From Antennarius striatus (taxonomy: Eukaryota; Chordata; Actinopteri; Lophiiformes; Antennariidae), in the NCBI RefSeq assembly GCF_040054535.1, contig NC_090777.1, positions 15,718,501 to 15,782,500 of the forward strand: a DNA stretch of 64,000 bases, in the 5' to 3' direction. The notes beneath the pieces are model-generated. The model was not told the DNA's origin. It saw nothing but the letters and a program-made list of their open reading frames with translations, and did not search any database. The position numbers and the translations under genes are program-made. Below, piece after piece: positions 40,012-54,721 of this stretch (its first letter is position 1; the number at the start of each line of letters is the position of its first letter).

Positions 40012-42197
40012 CACTGAAGGAGATCAGTGACTGCAAAGTAGTGGTAGGCGAGAATGTAGCCAAACAGCATAGGATGGTGGTGTGTAGGATGACTCTGGTG
40101 GTGAGGAAGATGAAGAGGGCAAAGGCAGAGCAGAAGACGAAATGGTGGAAGATGAAAAAGGAAGAGTGTTGCAGGCCTTTTAGGAAGGAGGCTCTGGGTG
40201 GTCAGGAGGTGCTTCCAGATGACTGGACAACTACAGCTAATGTGATCAGGGAGACAGGTAGGAGAGTACTTGGTGTGTCATTTGGAAGGAAAGTAGATAA
40301 GGAGACTTGGTGGTGGAATGAGGAGGTACAGGAATGTATACAGAGAAAGAGGTTAGCTAAGAAGAACTGGGACACTGAGAGGACTGAGGAGAGTAGACAG
40401 GAGTACAGGGAGATGCAGTGTAAGGTGAAGGTAGAGGTAGCAAACAAGGGGCTTATGATGACTTGTATGCTAGGTTAGACAGTAAATAGGGAGAGACTGA
40501 TCTATACCGGTTCGAAAGACAGAGAGCGAGAGGTGGGAAGGACATGCAGCAGGTTAGGGTGATTAAGGATAGGGATGGAAGTCTATTGACAGGTGCCAGT
40601 AATGTGATAGGAAGATGGAAAGAGGAAAGAGTACTTTGAAGAGTTGATGATCGTGGAAAATGAGAGAGAACAAAGACTAGAAGAGGTGAATGTTGTGGAC
40701 CAGGAAGTAGCGAAGATTAGTCAGTATGAAGTGAGAAGGGCACTGAAGAGGATGAAGAGTGGACAGGCAGTCGGTCCTGATGATATACCTGTAGAGGTTT
40801 GGAAGTGTCTAGGAGAGGTGGCAGTAGAGTTTCTGACTGGGTTGTTCAACAGGATCTTAGATAGTGAGAAGATGCCTGAGGAATGGAGGAGAAGTGTGCT
40901 GGTGCCCATTTTTAAGAACAAGGGAGATGTGCAGAGTTGTGGCAACTACAGAGGAATAAAGCTGATGAGCCATATAATGAAGTTATGGGAAAGAGTAGTG
41001 GAAGCTACTCTAAGGGCAGAAGTGAGCATTTGTGAGCAGCAGTATGGTTTCTTTCTAAAAAAGAGTACTACAGATGCAGTATTTGCTTTGAGGATGTTGA
41101 TAGAGAAGTACAGAGAAGGCCAGACGGAGTTGCATTGTGTTTTTGTAGATCTGGAGAAAGCTTATGACAGGGTACCCAGAGAGGAACTGTGGTATTGTAC
41201 GAGGAAGTCTGGAGTGGCAGAGAAGTATGTTAGAGCAGTGCAGGACATGTATGAGGACTGTAAGACAGTGGTGAGGTGTGCTGTAGGTGTGACAGAGGAG
41301 TTCAAGGTGGAGGTGGGACTGCATCAGGGATCAGCTCTGATCCCCTTCTTGTTCGCTATGGAGATGGACAGGCTGACAGACGAGGTTAGACAGGAATCTC
41401 CATGGACTATGATGTTTGCAGATGACATTGTGATCTGTAGTGAGAGCAGAAAACAGGTGGAGGAGAAGCTAGAGAGGTGGAGGTTTGTCCTGGAAAAGAG
41501 AGGAATGAAGGTTAGCCGCAGTAAGACAGAGTACATGTGTGTGAATGAGAGGGACCCAAGTGGAAGAGTGAGGTTACAGGGAGAAGAGATCAAGGAGGTG
41601 GAGGATTTTAAGTACTTAGGGTCAACAGTCCAGAGCAATGGAGAGTGTGGAAAAGAGGTGAAGAAGCGTGTACAGGCAGGATGGAACGGGTGGAGAAAAG
41701 TGTCAGGTGTGATGTGTGATAGAAGAGTTTCAGCTAAAATGAAAGGAAAGGTGTACAAAACTGTGGTGAGACCAGTGATGTTGTTTGGTCTAGAGACAGT
41801 GTCACTGAGGAAAAGACAGGAGACAGAGCTGGAGGTAGCAGAGATGAAGATGCTGAGGTTCTCTCTGGGAGTGACCAGGAAGGATAGGATCAGGAATGAG
41901 TACATCAGAGGGACAGCACATGTTAGAGGTTTTGGAGATAAAGTCAGAGAGGCCAGACTGAGATTGTTTGGACATGTCCAGAGGAGAGATAGTGAATATA
42001 TTGGTAGAAGGATGCTGAGTTTTGAGCTGCCAGGCAGGAGGCCTAGAGGAAGACCAAAGAGGAGGTTTATGGATGTAATGAAAGAGGACATGAAGGTAGT
42101 TGGTGTGAGAGAAGAGGATGCAGAAGACAGGGTTAGATGGAAGGAACCGTGACGACCCCTGAAGGGAAAAGCCGAAAGGAAAGGAAGAAGAAGAACT
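40012..42197 (+). mobile_element. RTE-type LINE with a long reverse transcriptase frame
   Basis: A copy of the same family as 10704-13889, flanked by the 15-bp duplication TTACTGTTAGGGTTA (39997-40011 and 42198-42212). Residues between endonuclease and polymerase are readable from 40041 but end at a frameshift and stops near 40476. The polymerase frame 40644-42152 is open for 502 codons and includes [30 protein letters not shown] and the catalytic [11 protein letters not shown] (about 41415), then the thumb and C-terminal zinc-poor tail. The 3' end has gggaaaagccgaaaggaaag. The endonuclease is missing through 5' truncation, so it cannot move by itself. It looks younger than the other copies. 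Confidence 0.92.
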
Positions 42198-42212
42198 TTA
42201 CTGTTAGGGTTA

Positions 42213-42652
42213 GTACACAGGGCAGAGGCTGGAAATGAAGACTTACAAGTCTGAGACGTAAACAGTTAATCAATTAAATAGTGTCAAAACGGTGACCGTT
42301 GTTTTAATTCAGGCAAGTGTGGTGCTGCCATCGTAGGTTCTGCGTCATTCCTCCAGCTCAGATTTTCCTTCACCTCTCTAAAATTTGCAGACTGTTAGGT
42401 GTGGTTTGCTGCCCCCTGTAGGCGATTTGGTGAAATGTGGTCCTATCACACAGGAGACTGGTGCATTTCTGTGCAAGACCCAAAAAACAAACTTGGTCAG
42501 TAGGTCACAACAAAGTTTCCCCCTCCACAAAATACAAAGAAAATATTTGTATAGTCTTTTCTTACAAGTAATTTCCTAGATTATATTATTATGCTGTACT
42601 GTATATTGCTTTGCTCGTGTTCAGACCTTCTTATCAACAAAACACAATGCTG
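42213..42652. other. Spacer between RTE copy and microsatellites
   Basis: Ordinary intergenic sequence, no feature recognised. Confidence 0.5.
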
Positions 42653-42938
<286 letters not shown>

Positions 42939-43101
42939 TGTGTGCATAAGTATGTATGTATATGGAATACATATTTGTATTTTTGTATATGTGTGTATAT
43001 ATGTAATAGTACTGGTGTTTCAAATACTAGGGCAATGTCACATATTAATACTTATACTGCTGTAGTGTTTTCATTTTCCTCATGGATCAATAATGTATAC
43101 C

Positions 43102-43113
43102 TCTATCCATCTA

Positions 43114-43159
<46 letters not shown>

Positions 43160-43190
43160 CGTCCGTCCGTCCGTCCGTCTGTCTGTCTGT
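43102..43190. repeat. (CTGT)n/(CCGT)n tetranucleotide repeat
   Basis: Runs of gtct, then gtcc, then gtct units. The cgtc block in the middle looks like a spread point variant. Confidence 0.93.
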
Positions 43191-43825
43191 GTACTAAAAG
43201 AAAATGCCGTCTCTCACAGTTTCATTGTTAAATTTTGATGATCCAACGATGTTGTTTTACGGCATGTATTTAATTGATTTTCCCATTATAACACAATATA
43301 TAGAATATAATGCACTACATGTTTGCAATACCCTCCACACACTTTAAAAACAGTTAAACTATTGTAGCCATTAATAAAATGATTTTAAACATTTGTATGA
43401 TTCAATCAGAAATGTCCTGACACCTTAAAAGCTTGGAGATACTTCAAGGATTCTTATAATTAAAAATACATAAGATATGCCAATTAGCCTCCAGCTAACT
43501 TTACATGCATATGTATGCTAACACAGGCTGTCATTCTTTGCTCAAGACATCTTGTGTGGTTGGTTAGTTCATGGAGTGATTTGTTGGCTTGAAATTCCAG
43601 TGATAGGCTGATGCGGTGGCAGTATCTCACCAGACTTGTCAGTGATTTTTATATTTCCCAGAGAGAGTCCTTGTCAGTTTTGTCAGCCTCCCTGTGGCTA
43701 AAGTATGCAGGGACAGCAGGGAGTGCTGTCAAAACTGTGCCTGCCTGAGAGCGCCTTTCCCGGGGTTGATGAGTCATAATAAGGGCCAACCAGGTGGTGA
43801 AAATGAGCGGGAAGGTAAGTGAGGA

Positions 43826-43977
<152 letters not shown>

Positions 43978-44029
43978 CTTATTCTCTCTCCTCATGTGTG
44001 TGTTGAAGGGTAGGGAGAGGAGGAAAAAA

Positions 44030-44394
<365 letters not shown>

Positions 44395-44567
44395 GGGCGG
44401 TTGAAATGAGGGGAGAAGGAACACTGAGCAGAGCATTCACTCCAGGTCTTGGTGACTGTTGAGTGTCTCACTGCGGAATGTGTTCTCTACTTTTGTAGTG
44501 AGCGTACGCTTTGACTCACTAAATCCCCAATCAGTTGACTTTGCCTCACAGAAAATCTGCTGTCTGG

Positions 44568-47243
44568 ATGGAGAAACGCTGCTGCAAAATGAGGGCTGTC
44601 TATTTGAACTTTGCCATCACCTGTCTGTGTCTCCTCCCTACAGCGGTGAGTAAGATCAAAAAGCAACTCTGCTCTGATGATTTGTTGCTCATAATTAACA
44701 CAAGATGCTTTTGTTGTGGCGCTGGGGAATGCCATCATTCTGCCTATGTGCTCTATCATGTGTAACATATAGATCAAACTCTGTCATGCTCTACCACACT
44801 GTAAAACCTTTCATCATAAATTTACAGTATGTTACTGGCACCAGCTTACCTGCAAAGTTCTGCATTTTTACAGTCTTATAAAGGATTATTGAATTATGAT
44901 GGTATTACAAGTAGTTCATAACTACTGTATGTCCCTCTAAAGTTACAACACAACCCTGTGTGGTAGAGACCGTTACTGTAAAACTGACTGACCACTTACA
45001 GTGGGGGTTTTTTTCCCCAGCTCTAGCCTGCAATAATCACTCATTAAATAATGGAGCATGTAGACTGCAGCAGTCAGGGATCAAACTACCAACCTGAAGT
45101 GAGCTCCAGTCACCCCTACTATACGTATAGTAATATAATGACAACAATGATCAAAAATGTTATTCTAATGTTAATCTAATCCAACGTTATTTTTTCACTT
45201 TCCCATGGTGCTCTTCTGTTTGCGTTTCAGTTCACTGTTCATCCTTGTGAGTCATGGCATTCTCTTAAAGTCTTTCAGTCTTGTATTATTTCTCCTATAT
45301 AGCATTCCAGCAGGACACCATATGACAGAACGCTGTCCAGGTTTCACTCTAAGTGTACAGCTGAGTTTTACAGTGCAAAGTTTACTATATGGAGCGTTGC
45401 AGCATAATCAATCAGAGCTCTGTTTATAATTGCCATAGTTTCAGGGTTTTTACTGCTGCCATTTGTTTGACAGTCAGCAGGACTAAGCAATAACTACTGA
45501 ATGGGTTCCAAAATACATGGTAGATTGATGGTGTACTGGACAGTAAGGAACCCATTAAAATATGGTGTGAATCCAGCAGTTTGTTTTGTTTTTCATTTTC
45601 TTCAACATTTGCATGATTGAGTGCTTTTTCAAATTTTGCAAAATTAAAAAACAAACAACAAAAAAAAATTGTACATGATCTGTCAGCTACACCAAACAGG
45701 TTAAAGTTTGCTGGATGTTTTCGTTGTTCAGTTTTATGGACGATTCAACAGAACGCGACGAGGCGGGATGAAGAGGAAATGTCATATAAAGATTTTTTAC
45801 AGGAATTTGGGTCCAGTTATTTAACTTCTGCTCAGATGTGACTGCAGCAAGAACTTCTTTGACATTTGAAAAACCTCACTGTCTGATGATTTGAGCTCTG
45901 ACACGAACCATCGTAGTTTGATAATGTTTTGAAGGTTTGAGACAGGCTGTTTGTATTCAAGGAAGCAAATTCACAGTTGGTCTTAAGTTCTGATATGATT
46001 TGGTATTCTACATCCAGACTCAGAAATGAAAATCTGTATCATTATGTGAGACCGCCTTGGGGCAAAGGTGACTTCAGTGCTAAAGTTCAGCATGAATGGA
46101 CATGTACCCTCCCCAGAAACATAAAATGGTCTTTAATTCTCTTTTAGGCACAATAGTGATTTTATCTGTTCTCTAGTCTTCAGTTTAAATTCCTCACGTT
46201 GGTGCATAACTGGAAAAATTGTAACTATATTTGAAGACGTCACTTCAAAACCTTAAGGCAACTTGAAGTTGTTTGTCATGACTTGAACTAAATAATAGAG
46301 CAGTTGTTCTGAAATGTTTTTCTAATCCATTGCAATTTTTTTCTTTGGAAAACTAACAATTTGAGGCTGTTAATAGCCGATGGAAAGCCCTTAAAATGCA
46401 ATTACCCTCTGTTGTTAAAATGTAATTACTGCTTCAGGTTTTCTGGGTTTATTTTTTACCTCTGCAGGTGCTCTTGCACAGGTGTTTGGCTTGCATCTCC
46501 TCCACCACTGTTGCTCAGTTGCAGTGTCTGTGCTGTCATCTTGACACAGAGCCAATGACAAGACTGTCACACAGTAGGCTCCAATTAGGGTAGGTGAGAA
46601 CAGCACATAGCTGGAGATTTTTATAACAATAGGCACAGCTGGAGCTCACTTGGTTCCTGGAGAAGGTAGACATTGGCAAACAGGGCCAGGGTGGTTCAGG
46701 GATGATGTGAATCCCACTTGTTGATGGGAAATAATGACATCCTGGGAGCTGTTTATTCAGAAATTAGGGCGAGAACAACTTTAAACCTCCATGTGCCTTT
46801 TGCAAATCATGATGAAAATAGAATTCAAGTCCTAACGGGTGCACAGTGGAGGTTTTTTTTCTTGAGTAATTTCTCTGTTTTCTTGAGGCATGAATAAACA
46901 ATGACCTGTTCCTTACACCACATTAACACTACTTGAAAAGTGACAGCCTTTATGCTTTGATTCTCCAGGATTACTTATTTTTCAACTCAGTAATTTTTGT
47001 TATCATTGATATTTATAACATCTCCGCAATTATTACTTTCAAACACATCCCAGGGCTGCATGTCAGATGTGCAGAATTTCTCAGTAAAGTCAGTCATATA
47101 AACAAGCTGATAAGCAACTGGATTCCAAGCAACTTAATCCTCATTTCAGCAGGTGGCTGCCTCACTTATAATAAGCTGCTTCAGCAGTCTTCATATGCAC
47201 TTAATTTTCAGTCTCACTTTATTTACAGATACATATATTACAC

Positions 47244-47324
<81 letters not shown>

Positions 47325-49714
47325 TTATGATAAGTTGTGATTTCCACCATTGGACTGCGCTTTATCAGTTCTTTGTTTTTGTTAAGGCAAAGCTCTGAGG
47401 GATATAACAAAAGCATTTTGATTTGTTTGTGATTCTGGTATTTGAATTTAGTGAATAATAATTCCCATCTGATATCAGTGCTTTAACAAATATGCATTGA
47501 AAAAATATTTCAAATTATACACTAATGGCCTTTTCTTGTAAATTCATTTCTTGGTATTGGTTGAATGTTCAGATTTGTGTGTTCATGAGAGACATTTCCA
47601 ATAACCTTAAATGCTGCAACGAAAGCCTATTTTTGTTACTGAAGTCTGCTAAACTCTGCAGTCATTATGTTATCATTTTAGGGTATGAGCATATTTATAA
47701 TATGAGACACAACTGATTAAAGTGCACATCAGAAAATATGACGTGTACTAACTGAAATGGGGGGAATGTCCAGAGCAGGAGAAATGCAATTAAGATAAGT
47801 GAGCGAGCAAAACATTGCAATGAAACACTACTGAGATAGTGTTTCCATGCAAGGGCATAATGTTGTGTATGCAGCAGGTAGTCCTGTTAAATTTTTTTAT
47901 TTAAGGAGCTGACAATGAGACAGAGGGAATTTTCAAATGCGTTTCTGGTATCATTTTGTAGCTTTTCAAACCACTATAAATGTGTACTATTTTATTCCTG
48001 TATTTTACAGTGGTCTTTGTTTTGTCACGTTCCTCTCACCTACAAGCATATTGATTGATAAGCCCATGGATTTAGTCTGTGTGAAGGTTGCACTGAAATG
48101 AGAACTGAATGTTTTAACAAGGGAGCGAATGAGAGAATCTAAATTAAAATGTGTTAATGGCAATCTAAATTTGATCCTGTGTGTGTACGTGTTTCTGCAG
48201 TCCTTGCCTGAAGGAGGTGACCTATTGATCACAGCCATTTCTGACTGAGGGTGGGCAACATCACAGCATGATTATTTTAATCGATTGTTTACTTCATTTT
48301 AATGTAACTACAGTGAAATCGTCCTCTGTTTGCGGTCATCCAGATGCAAAACCTTCTCTTTTGTCTCCTGTGTCTGTCGTCACCTTCAACAGTGCACCAA
48401 ACATCCTGTAATGGTTGTATCGTATTCAGAGTTGGCAGCTGTTGTTTGTGACAGGAACAAATCATTTTTGTTTTGGAATGTTCTGGATAAAGGAGCACCT
48501 TCTAGACCATTATGGATACCCTGAGGGCAGCTATTTAATGAAAGGGGACGACTCATTCCTTCCATGAATGAGTTGTCCTCATTCAATCCATGATTTTTTA
48601 AGATTGCGTGCACCACAAACGAAGCTCCGGTCTCATCCAATTTGCTGGGTCACACCAGAGATCTGAGACAAAGTTATCTCCAGTCTTGAAAGCATAAAAC
48701 TTAATTTACTGCATATATAGTCAGTGTGTTACAGAAGTAAACAATTAGTATTTAAATACACCGTTTTGTCAGCCACATAAATTTGCCCTATATATTCAGA
48801 AAAAAACGTTTTGTGTGTCACAAATCACAACTTTAAATGATCAGACATGCTTAATTTACATGTTGTTCTCACAGGTCCAAGAAACAGCTAAACCCGTGAA
48901 CCTTCAGAGCCAGCAATGGAGAGAGGAGGGAGGAGGACGAGGAGGTGTTGCTGGAGCCACATTGAACGTCAAACATATCTCCAAAGACTTACAGATCATC
49001 TCCACCAAACACAAAACGCCTGCTTACGGCTCCCTTGGCCCATATGGATGGCCTCAAAACTTCTCACAAGCTCTGGACCAGTATCTGTACCGTCCTCCTC
49101 TCAAGTCCAAACCTCCCGTGAAAACAGCACCGAAGGCCAAGAAGATCCTGGGTTGGGGTGATTTTTACTTCAATGTGAAAACATTAAAGTTCAGCCTCCT
49201 TGTGACGGGAAAGATTGTGGACCACATCAATGGAACATTTAGCGTTTACTTCCGCCACAACTCGTCTCGTCTGGGTAACATATCGGTCAGCATTGTACCA
49301 CCTTCCAAAGCTGTAGGGTGGGAGGTTTTGGATTCAATGGCTCAAAGTGTTCATGCTAAAAATGCCGTCATGGTTCCAGATTTGTCCCAGTTACAGAGTC
49401 CACCTCATTCCACCAGTCCCACACCTCCAGACCAACAGAGGCAGCAGCAGGATGTGATGATGGTGCCTGAACTCAACTGCCGCATCGATTACCAAAGAAC
49501 CAACCGCTCCAAGAAGACCAAGCCTTGTATGTATGACCCAGAGCAGACCTGCTACTCAGAAAACACCCAGTCCCAGGCAGCCTGGATCTGCGCCAAACCT
49601 TTCAAGGTCATCTGCATCTTCATCGCTTTCACTGGAACCGACTACAGGCTGGTGCAGAAAGTCTGTCCTGATCACAACTTTCAGATGGAGCAGAACCAGC
49701 AGCACTTTGGATGA
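44568..49714 (+). CDS. nxph4: Neurexophilin 4 (NXPH4)
   Basis: Secreted, glycosylated ligand of alpha-neurexins at synapses. Two coding exons, 44568-44645 (ACAGCG|gtgagt) and 48875-49714 (ctcacag|GTCCAA), phase 0, give 305 residues, close to human NXPH4 (about 308). Exon 1 encodes the signal peptide: a charged start MEKRCCKMRA, then the hydrophobic VYLNFAITCLCLLPTA. After a variable pro-region come the family core KKILGWGDFYFNVKTLKFS, the N-glycan-rich stretch GTFSVYFRHNSSRLGN and the linker. The cysteine domain has six cysteines (NCRIDY, KPCMYD, TCYSE, WICAKPF, VICIF and KVCPD). GWGDFYF and SLLVTGKIVDH favour NXPH3/4 over NXPH1/2, and synteny with stac3 selects NXPH4. A 4.2-kb intron separates the exons. 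Confidence 0.93.
44646..48874 (+). other. nxph4 intron
   Basis: It holds a CA microsatellite (47240-47322) and a near-perfect short hairpin at 48546-48578. Near 44800-45010 is a segment with repeated actgtaaaac motifs that may be an old MITE. No exon or RNA gene was recognised. Confidence 0.7.
47240..47322. repeat. (CA)n microsatellite in nxph4 intron
   Basis: About 40 CA units with one early CG variant. Confidence 0.97.
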
Positions 49715-49974
49715 AGGATTCTGAAGTGAAACAGACATATTAAACATCACATTTTCAAAAAAATGCTTTCAAATAATTTGCTGCATTTAGGTTTAAGATT
49801 AACCAGTTTCATATGATATTAAAAACACATTATTGAACATGTCATTTGTTTCAGTAAATACGTTCATAGCAGCACCTGATCTAATTTAAGTTTGATAGCA
49901 TTTGCTTTTTGAGTTCGTCTGAATCGCAAATCTGCCTAAAAATGCAGTGGCTTGATCCATGACATCACTTTTTT

Positions 49975-50165
49975 GTAGCGCTTTCAATCAGTCCATTAAC
50001 TTTTATGTGCAAAGCGTTTACTCACAGGAGCAGACATTTCAATGTGCTTTCACAGACAGAAAAACCCAACAGGACCCTCCAGAGCAAACATAAGCAACAG
50101 CAGCAGGGAAAAACTCCCTCATTGAGGAAGAAACTCTGAGCAGGACCCTGACTGGAAGCATGAGA
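49975..50165 (+). repeat. Dispersed fish repeat fragment
   Basis: Shares gtagcgctt, gcagacatttcaa and cagacagacaaa-like blocks with 15640-15720, followed by caacagcagcagggaaaaac, tcc and aggaagaaactctgagcagg. I know this arrangement as a common teleost repeat but cannot give its class. Confidence 0.5.
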
Positions 50166-50884
50166 AGGGTCAATGTGGTACAATGAGCAAGAAATGCTGA
50201 CACCTCATTTTGACTTTTGTTTTCCAAATATATAAAAATGACAGGTGTAAGTTAAAAATGTGAGCACTACTTGAAAAATGTAACTTTCATCAAGAACACA
50301 AAACAGATTTATAGATGAAATTATCTGCAGTTTTGAAACACAATCATAAAACTGACATAACACTGACAGAATGTGCTTTTCCTTACTCTAAAATGAATTT
50401 CTTGATGTACAGAGACAATTATTAAGATATTCCTTCATCAAAAAGCTTATAGAGACTGAGATGAAGGTGAGTCTTTTTCTGTTTGTTTCTACCTGGTTTC
50501 CCTGTAGCACTGATGCTACCTTAATTATTTGAACCTGGAATAGTTTTTTTTCCCAGTTTTCAGCTGTCACAGACATGTTGTCTCTGCATTATCACAATCC
50601 TGACAGGTAAGTATTTCTGTTTATTAACATATTCATTCATTTATGTATATGCTCAGCTCCACTTGTGTCTGCATTCGTGGATCTCACTCTCCATCTCCTA
50701 GCTAAATCTATTTTGTAGCATTCACCTCATCACCTATAGTTACCTCAATCCAGACGGAAATATCTCTTTTAAAGATGTGTGTTGTGTTATACATTCAAGT
50801 TACATGATTATCACGATGTGTCTGAGAACACATCTCAGAGAGTTAAAAGAAAAAAGAGTGAAGGCAATGGATCAGCCTGATTAT

Positions 50885-51400
50885 AATGTCTAATATCATG
50901 TAACACCCCCTTTTGCTGCCAAAACAGCCCTGACCCATCAAGACATGGACTCCATGGACATTTAAAGGTTTGCTGGGGCAGCTGGCACCAAAAAATGAGC
51001 AGCAACACTGTATTCTGACGCCTTTCTATTAGAACCATTAAGGTCAAGCTCTAAAGCAATTTGAGCTACAGTAGCTCATCTATTAGATTGAACCACACGG
51101 GCCAGCCTTCTCTTCTCACCTGCATCAGTGACCCTGTCCCTCCCTTGACACTTCTGATCGATGCTGACTCCTGTAGACCGGGAACACCAGCAAAAGAACT
51201 GCAGATTATCTGAACCTTTCATCATAATCTGATCCTCAAATCCTGACGCAGATTCTCGCACATCGACACTCAGGGTAAAATGTTCTCTTTCTGCCTGGTA
51301 TATGCCATCCATTAACAGGTGCCATGACAAAGAGATACCAGAGTTATATACGTACTCAACCTGTCGGTGGTCATTACGTCATGGATTATCATATCGTGTA
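50885..51400 (-). mobile_element. Tc1-like DNA transposon relic
   Basis: The left part (cttttgctgccaaaacagcc, ctgacccatcaagacatgga) and the right part (gaaccacacgggccagcctt, tgtagaccgggaacacc, ttaacaggtgccatgacaaa) are the two ends of a common fish Tc1-family element. Most of the transposase between them is deleted. On the minus strand the N-terminal region still reads EKRRLARVVQSNR, as in the Tc1 helix-turn-helix part. Ends are not sharply defined. Confidence 0.7.
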
Positions 51401-52147
51401 GTTGAACTGTGCATAGTATGCTTTATGCAATTATGACACTACTTGAGAATTTAAAAATACAATGAGAACAAAATATAATATAGGATATTCTTCACCATGT
51501 ATTTGAATAGTTACGTAACTACAATGCAGCTACATGCTGCTTGCCGCCAGTCAGGCCCTGATGAATCACTCACTGCCTGCATGTATGGGCAGCCCTCTTT
51601 CTACTTCATGTCCACTGAAAAAACACTTGTTTTTTCCCCCCTGCCTTTTATTAAAAGGATAGTTTAGAACATCAAAAGATCCATTATTCCAACTCCTTTG
51701 TATCCGAACCCCTTGTGGAAAGCGTTACAATTTTGTGTGATGAAAGTGTTTCTGCACAGACTCACTCTTACTGAGGTTTTCAAAAAAGGCACCAAAGTGA
51801 CAATCTTGGACAATAATAACAAAAAGCACCCTGGAGAAACATTTTGAGTCAGAACAGAGAATTTATAACATAACAGAGAATTACATTAAGCCTTGTGCTG
51901 TTGTAATTCTTTTCTCGGGGATTTATTAACTGAGACAAATTAGAACATTGTATGAAAAAACAATGCTCCGCTGTTTTCATGAACAAACCTTTAATGTTTT
52001 TATCATTTTATTCACTGTGATAGAGAACAATACAAATATTTAAAAGTAGATGTTAACTTATTGACTGAAAAGCTGTGTTCATCCACCAGTACAAGCACCC
52101 CCACCTGCTAAGGACTTCAGAGAGACAGTTCACAGCTGAGTTGTGCA

Positions 52148-52266
52148 GGCGAGGCCTCAGCAGTGCCGATTGGTGGACGTGCAACAGAGCCCAGTCCTGG
52201 ATGACCAGCAGATGTGATGCCTCATGCAGCACCAAGTGTCAGGGACTGGAGCTAATAACACCAGAG
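52148..52266 (+). pseudogene. shmt2 relic, exon-2-like patch
   Basis: Reads WWTCNRAQSWMTSRCDA, then KCQGLELITPE, followed by a good donor, CCAGAG|gtgagg. The family has WTGQESL...DPEMW...DRQCRGLELIASE, with the exon junction after SE. Small deletions relative to the family shift part of the frame. The left boundary is approximate. Confidence 0.75.
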
Positions 52267-52904
52267 GTGAGGTTCACAGATCAGAAGGAGATTGACGCAG
52301 GCTGAGGAGTGGTGGTGGTTAGGGTTTCAAGGTATGGTTAATAACCTCAGTGACACTCATACTTACAAGATCTGGAAAAGGTATTAAAATTACTGAAAGC
52401 AATAAAACCAAAAATAGCTCCTTCCAAAATTCCACTTATGTCTTCGAACCCAGTGCATATACAGAACTACAGGATGTCAGATTAATGTAAAAAATATAAT
52501 ATAACAAGATTAATTGCCTGGAAAAAAATCGCACCAACTATAAATGTGACACATCTCACTCATTATTAAATGCACTCACTATGAAAGGTAAGAGTGCATC
52601 ACTACTAATACATAATGAAGTCATGAAATTACTCTGAGTCTGTATGCTGCTCAAACCGTCCATTAGCCAGCAATCATAAACCATACGAACATACTTTAAC
52701 TTTGAATCAGGTCATGTCATATCAAAGCTCAAAACTTTCTCAAAAAATCTTTTTACTTGCTTACTTGCACAGGTACTGGAGAAATTGTTTTTGAATTAAT
52801 AAACTCTGGTTTTAACATGCACAGACTTTGTCAGCTTAAATTCCTCTGTCTCACCAGCCTCTTGTGGTCAGCGTGTTGGCAAATGAGGTTGTGCCCAAAT
52901 ATAA

Positions 52905-53205
52905 TTCCATCTATCCATTTTCTGGTAGACGAGATGATCACAATCGTCTCATCTACAGCTGCTCATCTGTCTTGTGGGTCCAGGTCTGCTGGAGCCTCTC
53001 TCAGTTGGCTACAAGTGAAAGGTTGGGTTGTCCCTGGATAAGACGCTGGCTCTTTGCAGTCCCAAAAAAAAGATGAACAACAGTTGCGTGTTTTTGGAAG
53101 TGGGAGGAAGCTGGAGAACCCAGAAAGAACCCACACAGACACAGGGAGAACATACTGTGAGTACAGTACTACCCACTGCGACACTGTGCTGCTCTAAATA
53201 TTATT
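52905..53205 (-). mobile_element. tRNA-derived SINE, minus strand
   Basis: Inverted relative of the SINE at 13406-13772: contains the reverse complement of the ggttctccggcttcctccca block, the catgttctccctgtg block and a tail near 52910 (tctatccattttctg). Lies in an intron of the shmt2 relic. Ends approximate. Confidence 0.65.
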
Positions 53206-53836
53206 CAATGAAAAGAAAAGCATGTTTATTCAGCCCAAAAGACTTCACAGTCACTATTCAAAATGTAAATGTGAAAATTGTGTCTGTGCAAAAATCAAAA
53301 CATGCACAAATGCAGCTAAATAGTGACCTTTCAGTATACTTATAATTTGTTGGGTTTGATCCACCTAAAATCTTCTGTGAGGTCAGGTAAGATGCCATTT
53401 GTTGTTGTTTGCGCTTTTCTGTGGACTGAAATGATGTCAGGAAGCAAGAAAAGCAATGTAAACTGCTGAGGAGCCTCCTTTAGCAGGGCAACCAAAAGTC
53501 AGCAAAGCTTCTAGCGTGTTCTTTTGAGAGTCCACTGAGATGTCATTCGGTTTTTTCCATTGATTTCTTTTAAGTGGAGGCTGTTGGGAAAAGAAGGGCG
53601 CTTTCCTTCTTTTATTTTCCAGCAATTCTGCATCTACAGCATTATCAGTCATAATGACATCTGAAAGGTCTTCATCTTCTTGTGCACGTCAGTCACCACT
53701 GCAGGCTGAGTCCCACGGAGACTTTCAGTTTTTGTTTTTTTTGCTGCAACACACTGAAATGATCCCATTAGATTCATACACTGATTTCTGCCATTGAACA
53801 CCACATCTTAAGTTGAGACTGGAGGGAAGGAGTGAT

Positions 53837-53978
<142 letters not shown>

Positions 53979-54721
53979 TTTTTTTACTGTATGTGTGTGA
54001 GTTCAGCTAGTGTTTTGAAATGTCATAGAGCAAGATTTGTGCCACACGGGGAACTGGTTTTAAGTCCCAGTGGAATGATTGAGGGATCCCTGAGCAGTGT
54101 CAGGTTTAGTATGATAACAAGACAGAGGGGGAGGCACAGGAGGACAGAGAGAGACAGAAAGAGGATGATCAGAAGCAAGAGTTGGAGAAAAATAAGAGAC
54201 TGAGACAGCAAGAAAAATTTATTCCCATCCATTTCTGTCTATGCAACTCCATCGCTCCTCTGACTCTCAAATCTCTTTGGGAGGATTGACACCCCTGAAC
54301 CCACGAGTAGTCAGTTTAACGGTTAGATTTTTCTACATTCATCTGTTAATTTGACAACAGCGATGCTAGTACTTCGTATTTTGAAATGTTACGGATAGTA
54401 TTATTGGCAAAAGCTTACAATCAACGCCAACTCCATAAATGTAGCATAGCTGCTGTCGTTCCTGTCTGACAGGAGAGTGTCTGATTGTTTATATGATTGG
54501 TGTTTTCAAGTGAAAGGCTTAGAGCAATAATAAATTGCTTTGGGTGTCTTGAATAAGTTGATGCTGTGTAGCCGAATCTTTCTGGGAAAAGTGCAGAGGT
54601 GCTCCGGCTTTTCGAGGTGAATAAATGTTGGATGGAGTTCATGGTGACAGTGTTCTGAATATATAGGCATGATAACATTGCGCTGCATGGCATTCTGGGT
54701 CTTGACATCCTGCTTGTTGCT

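Noticed and set aside
41324..42091. 255-codon minus-strand frame
   Set aside because: It is antisense to the RTE reverse transcriptase frame, which explains its openness. The same applies to 12799-13539.
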